Source: Streptomyces sp. 130
GTDB lineage: Bacteria > Actinomycetota > Actinomycetes > Streptomycetales > Streptomycetaceae
Assembly (NCBI RefSeq): GCF_007096885.1
Contig: NZ_VJNO01000020.1
Location: 1 to 64,000 of the forward strand
Reading direction: 5' to 3'
Length of the DNA stretch: 64,000 bases
Each line of letters opens with the position of its first letter. Position 1 is the first letter of the stretch. Below, piece by piece: positions 61,680-64,000 of this stretch. The position numbers were made by a program, and so were the translations under genes. A model generated the notes under the pieces. The model searched no databases. It was not told the DNA's origin and saw nothing but the letters and a program-made list of their open reading frames with translations.

Positions 61680-62225
61680 ATGGAGATGCCGATGAATGAA
61701 CGGTCGCAGGAGCACCCCCAGGTCCTCGTAGTGGGGCAGGACGGAATGGCGATCGGCGGCGGTGGCACTGACGACGAGTCGCGGGAGGTCCCGGTGACGG
61801 AGATGGTCGAGCAGCCCGCGAAGGTCATGCGGATCGGCAGCATGATCAAGCAGCTCCTGGAGGAGGTCAGGGCCGCTCCTCTCGACGAGGCGAGCCGGGT
61901 ACGCCTCAAGGAGATCCACGCCGGTTCCGTGAAGGAGCTGGAGGACGGTCTGGCGCCGGAGCTGGTGGAGGAGCTGGAGCGGCTGTCCCTGCCGTTCACC
62001 GAGGATTCGGTGCCCTCCGAGGCGGAGCTGCGGATCGCCCAGGCCCAGCTGGTGGGCTGGCTGGAGGGCCTGTTCCACGGCATCCAGACCGCGCTGTTCG
62101 CCCAGCAGATGGCGGCCCGCGCCCAGCTGGAGCAGATGCGCCGCGCCCTGCCGCCCGGCAGTGGCCCGGAGGAGGACGGCGGGATCGACCCGCACGGCCC
62201 GGTCCGCTCGGGGCCGTACCTGTAA
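61680..62225 (+). CDS. bpa: bacterial proteasome activator
   Basis: 181 residues of the Bpa/PafE family: VPVTEMVEQPAKVMRIGSMI, KQLLEEVRAAPLDEASR, LEDGLAPELVEELERLSLPF, AQAQLVGWLEGLFHGIQTAL, FAQQMAARAQLEQMRRAL. It forms a ring that opens the 20S proteasome without ATP; the C-terminal GPYL matches the GQYL/HbYX-like tail that docks into the proteasome alpha ring. ATG 61680 (MEMPMNERSQ) is the usual start; GTG 61662 is in frame but has no support. Confidence 0.93.
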   Translation: MEMPMNERSQEHPQVLVVGQDGMAIGGGGTDDESREVPVTEMVEQPAKVMRIGSMIKQLLEEVRAAPLDEASRVRLKEIHAGSVKELEDGLAPELVEELERLSLPFTEDSVPSEAELRIAQAQLVGWLEGLFHGIQTALFAQQMAARAQLEQMRRALPPGSGPEEDGGIDPHGPVRSGPYL

Positions 62226-62238
62226 CCGACCACGCACG

Positions 62239-62270
62239 GGGGCCCGGCACACCGCAGTGCGCCGGGCCCC
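62239..62270. terminator. bidirectional terminator hairpin
   Basis: GGGGCCCGGC pairs with GCCGGGCCCC around a 12-base loop, between bpa and the convergent oxidoreductase gene. Confidence 0.75.
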
Positions 62271-62273
62271 TCT

Positions 62274-62317
62274 CGTACGTTCGCCCGCGGTCAGGCGTAC
62301 GTTCGCCCGCGGTCAGG
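62274..62317. repeat. perfect 22-bp tandem duplication
   Basis: CGTACGTTCGCCCGCGGTCAGG occurs twice back to back (62274-62295, 62296-62317). The second copy contains the stop codon of the oxidoreductase gene (62313-62315). Confidence 0.95.
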
Positions 62318-63308
62318 CGGCTGTCGGCGGCTGGAGCAGCACCTTGCCGATGTGGGTGCTGGACTCCATGACCCGGTGGCCCTCCGCCGCGTCCCGCATC
62401 GGCACCGTACGGTCGACCACCGGCTTGACCACGCCCTCCTCGATGAGGGGCCAGACGTGCTCGCGGACCGCCGCGACGATCGCGGCCTTCTCCGCGAGCG
62501 GACGCACCCGCAGCGAGGTCGCCGATACGGCCGCCCGCTTGTTGAGCAGCATGCCGAGGTTCAGTTCGCCCTGGGCGCCGCCCTGGAGCCCGATGATGGC
62601 GAGCCGGCCGTTGACGGCGAGCGCCTGGACGTTCCGGTCGAGGTACTTCGCGCCCATGTTGTCCAGGATGACGTCCGCGCCCGCCCCGGCCGTGGCCTCG
62701 CGGATCTCCTCCACGAAGTCCTGCTCGCGGTAGTTGATCAGGATGTCCGCGCCCAGCTCCGCGCAGCGTGCCAGCTTGTCGGGGCTTCCGGCCGTCACGG
62801 CGACCCGTGCGCCGACGGCCTTGGCGAGCTGGATCGCCATCGTGCCGATGCCGCTGGACCCGCCGTGCACCAGCAGGGTCTCGGCGGGCCGCAGATGGGC
62901 CACCATGAACACGTTGGACCAGACCGTGGCCGTCACCTCGGGCAGCGCCGCGGCCCGCACGAGGCCGAGGCCCTTGGGGACGGGGAGGAGCTGACCCGCC
63001 GGGACGGCGACCTTCTCCGCGTAACCGCCGCCCGCGAGGAGCGCGCACACCTCGTCGCCGACGGCCCAGCCGGTGACCCCGGGGCCGAGGGCCGAGACCC
63101 GGCCGGAGCACTCCAGGCCCGGGTAGGAGGAAGCTCCCGGCGGCGGGTCGTAGAAGCCCTGCCGCTGGAGCACATCGGCCCGGTTGACCGCGCTGGCCAC
63201 GACGTCGATGAGGACTTCGCCCTCGCCGGGGACCGGATCGGGCACCTCGGTCCAGACGAGTGCCTCGGGGCCACCGGGTTCGGGGATGGTGATCGCATGC
63301 ATGGCCAC
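62313..63308 (-). CDS. NAD(P)H quinone oxidoreductase (PIG3-like)
   Basis: 331 residues, zinc-independent MDR of the QOR/PIG3 type: SAVNRADVLQRQGFYDPPPG, GLECSGRVSALGPG, AALPEVTATVWSNVFMV, cofactor loop LLVHGGSSGIGTMAIQLAK and DVILDNMGAKYLDRNVQAL. Reduces quinones with NADPH. GTG 63308 follows GGAG at 9 bases; ATG 63302 is an alternative. A 22-bp duplication overlaps its 3' end. Confidence 0.92.
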   Translation of the reverse strand: MAMHAITIPEPGGPEALVWTEVPDPVPGEGEVLIDVVASAVNRADVLQRQGFYDPPPGASSYPGLECSGRVSALGPGVTGWAVGDEVCALLAGGGYAEKVAVPAGQLLPVPKGLGLVRAAALPEVTATVWSNVFMVAHLRPAETLLVHGGSSGIGTMAIQLAKAVGARVAVTAGSPDKLARCAELGADILINYREQDFVEEIREATAGAGADVILDNMGAKYLDRNVQALAVNGRLAIIGLQGGAQGELNLGMLLNKRAAVSATSLRVRPLAEKAAIVAAVREHVWPLIEEGVVKPVVDRTVPMRDAAEGHRVMESSTHIGKVLLQPPTAA

Positions 63309-63334
63309 GAGGCTACTCCTGGGCCGGGGCGGTC

Positions 63335-64000
63335 TCAGGAACGCGGGATGCCCTGGTGCGGCGGGTGGGTGGGCGGCTCGTTCGAGGCGCGGACGATGGT
63401 GATCAGGCGGTCCGTCAGCTGCAGGGGGCTCGCCGCCGGGTCGTCGTAGCCGAGGAGGCGGTGGCCCCGCAGCACGTTGACGACGAGGTCGTCGGTCTCC
63501 CGGACGCTCTTGCCGACCTCGCTCTTTATCACCGGCCGTTCGATCAGATCGAGTCCGCTGCCCTGCTGGATGAGGTCCTCCATCACCGTGCCCGCGCTGG
63601 GGCTGAGGACGGAGAGGCCGAGCAGCCGGCCCGCCGCGCTGGCACTGGTGATGACGGCGTCCGCGCCGGACTGCCGCAGCAGCGGGGCGTTCTCCTCCTC
63701 GCGGACCGCGGCCACGATCTTCGCGCCCCGGTTGAGCTGGCGAGCGGTCAGCGCGACCAGCACCGCGGTGTCGTCGCGCTGGGTGGCGATGATGACCTGG
63801 CGGGCCTTCTGGAGCTCGGCCCGCAGCAGCACCTCGCTGCGCGTGGCGTCCCCGACGACACCCGTGAAGCCCTCGGCGTTGGCGATCTCTATCACCTTGG
63901 ACGCCGGATCGACGATGACGATCTGTTCCTTGCTCAGCCCGGTGGCGCGCAGGGTCTGGATGGCCGAGCGGCCCTTCGTGCCGAAGCCGACGACGACGGT
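63335..64000 (-). CDS. TrkA-domain potassium channel family protein (partial)
   Basis: The last 221 residues of a protein whose start lies beyond the window. It begins TVVVGFGTKGRSAIQTLRAT, an NAD-binding RCK/TrkA-N fold, with VIVDPASKVIE and GVVGDATRSEVLLRAELQKA, and ends with a TrkA-C-like domain (SEVGKSVRETDDLVVNVL, LTDRLITIVRASN). In this family the missing N-terminus usually holds a two-helix K+ pore. Ends 26 bases downstream of the oxidoreductase gene's start, in the same direction. Confidence 0.85.
   Translation of the reverse strand, partial: TVVVGFGTKGRSAIQTLRATGLSKEQIVIVDPASKVIEIANAEGFTGVVGDATRSEVLLRAELQKARQVIIATQRDDTAVLVALTARQLNRGAKIVAAVREEENAPLLRQSGADAVITSASAAGRLLGLSVLSPSAGTVMEDLIQQGSGLDLIERPVIKSEVGKSVRETDDLVVNVLRGHRLLGYDDPAASPLQLTDRLITIVRASNEPPTHPPHQGIPRS

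Overview
The window is about 74% G+C by eye, with Streptomyces codon habits (G or C at almost every third position, many GTG starts, GGAGG-type ribosome sites). It looks like the core arm of a Streptomyces or close-relative chromosome. The gene order (aspS, SpoIIE-type phosphatase, acyl-CoA dehydrogenase, M18 aminopeptidase, D-Ala-D-Ala carboxypeptidase, bkd operon, paired Ser/Thr kinases, bpa) resembles, as far as I remember it, the S. coelicolor region a little left of dnaA/oriC. Two perfect parS sites (9229-9244 and 23531-23546) fit an origin-proximal position. No tRNA, rRNA, CRISPR array, insertion sequence or prophage was seen.

Layout. 1-131 is pure G/C with long homopolymers and is probably a contig-edge artefact. 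132-9049 holds a MerR-PP2C fusion, membrane proteins, two oxidoreductase-type or RNA-binding genes, a repeat-rich VWA protein, a two-component system and an L,D-transpeptidase lipoprotein. 9.2-29.5 kb is mostly housekeeping: aspS, a PAS/GAF-SpoIIE-HATPase phosphatase, an AI-2E-type permease, pirin, SseB, acyl-CoA dehydrogenase, aminopeptidase, a frameshifted BTAD regulator, a thioredoxin-NHL protein, nitrilase, a mycothiol-dependent isomerase-like protein, an MFS transporter with its GntR regulator, GNAT and DacA. 29.9-35.5 kb holds a DUF1062 protein, a divergent marR/enolase pair around a perfect 37-bp dyad, a 32-residue membrane peptide, a repeat-filled gap, a DUF4097 lipoprotein and a GAF-SpoIIE phosphatase.

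36.1-44.1 kb is the accessory part. It contains an XRE-DUF5919/NUDIX pair. Divergent from it is a cassette with a 57-residue peptide gene (strong ribosome site), a 12-bp-stem hairpin, a PP-loop ATPase and a second, eukaryote/archaea-flavoured histidyl-tRNA synthetase. After a PPOX-type gene comes a scrambled relic stitched from XRE, NUDIX and DUF397 pieces, then a DUF6879 / XRE / DUF397 / HATPase regulatory module. The peptide/PP-loop/HisRS cassette is my best candidate for an undescribed system; its product is unknown.

44.1-64 kb returns to conserved genes: a quinone oxidoreductase with a divergent TetR, a DUF4232 lipoprotein, bkdABC, an orphan LuxR-type response regulator, a phosphotransferase, two divergent Ser/Thr kinases, a repeat-rich surface-like protein, a PadR-ABC exporter operon, the proteasome activator Bpa, another quinone oxidoreductase, and a TrkA-domain potassium channel protein cut by the window edge.

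A recurrent theme is phospho-signalling: one PP2C fused to MerR, two SpoIIE phosphatases with GAF sensors, one HATPase anti-sigma-like protein, two Ser/Thr kinases, one two-component pair and one orphan response regulator.
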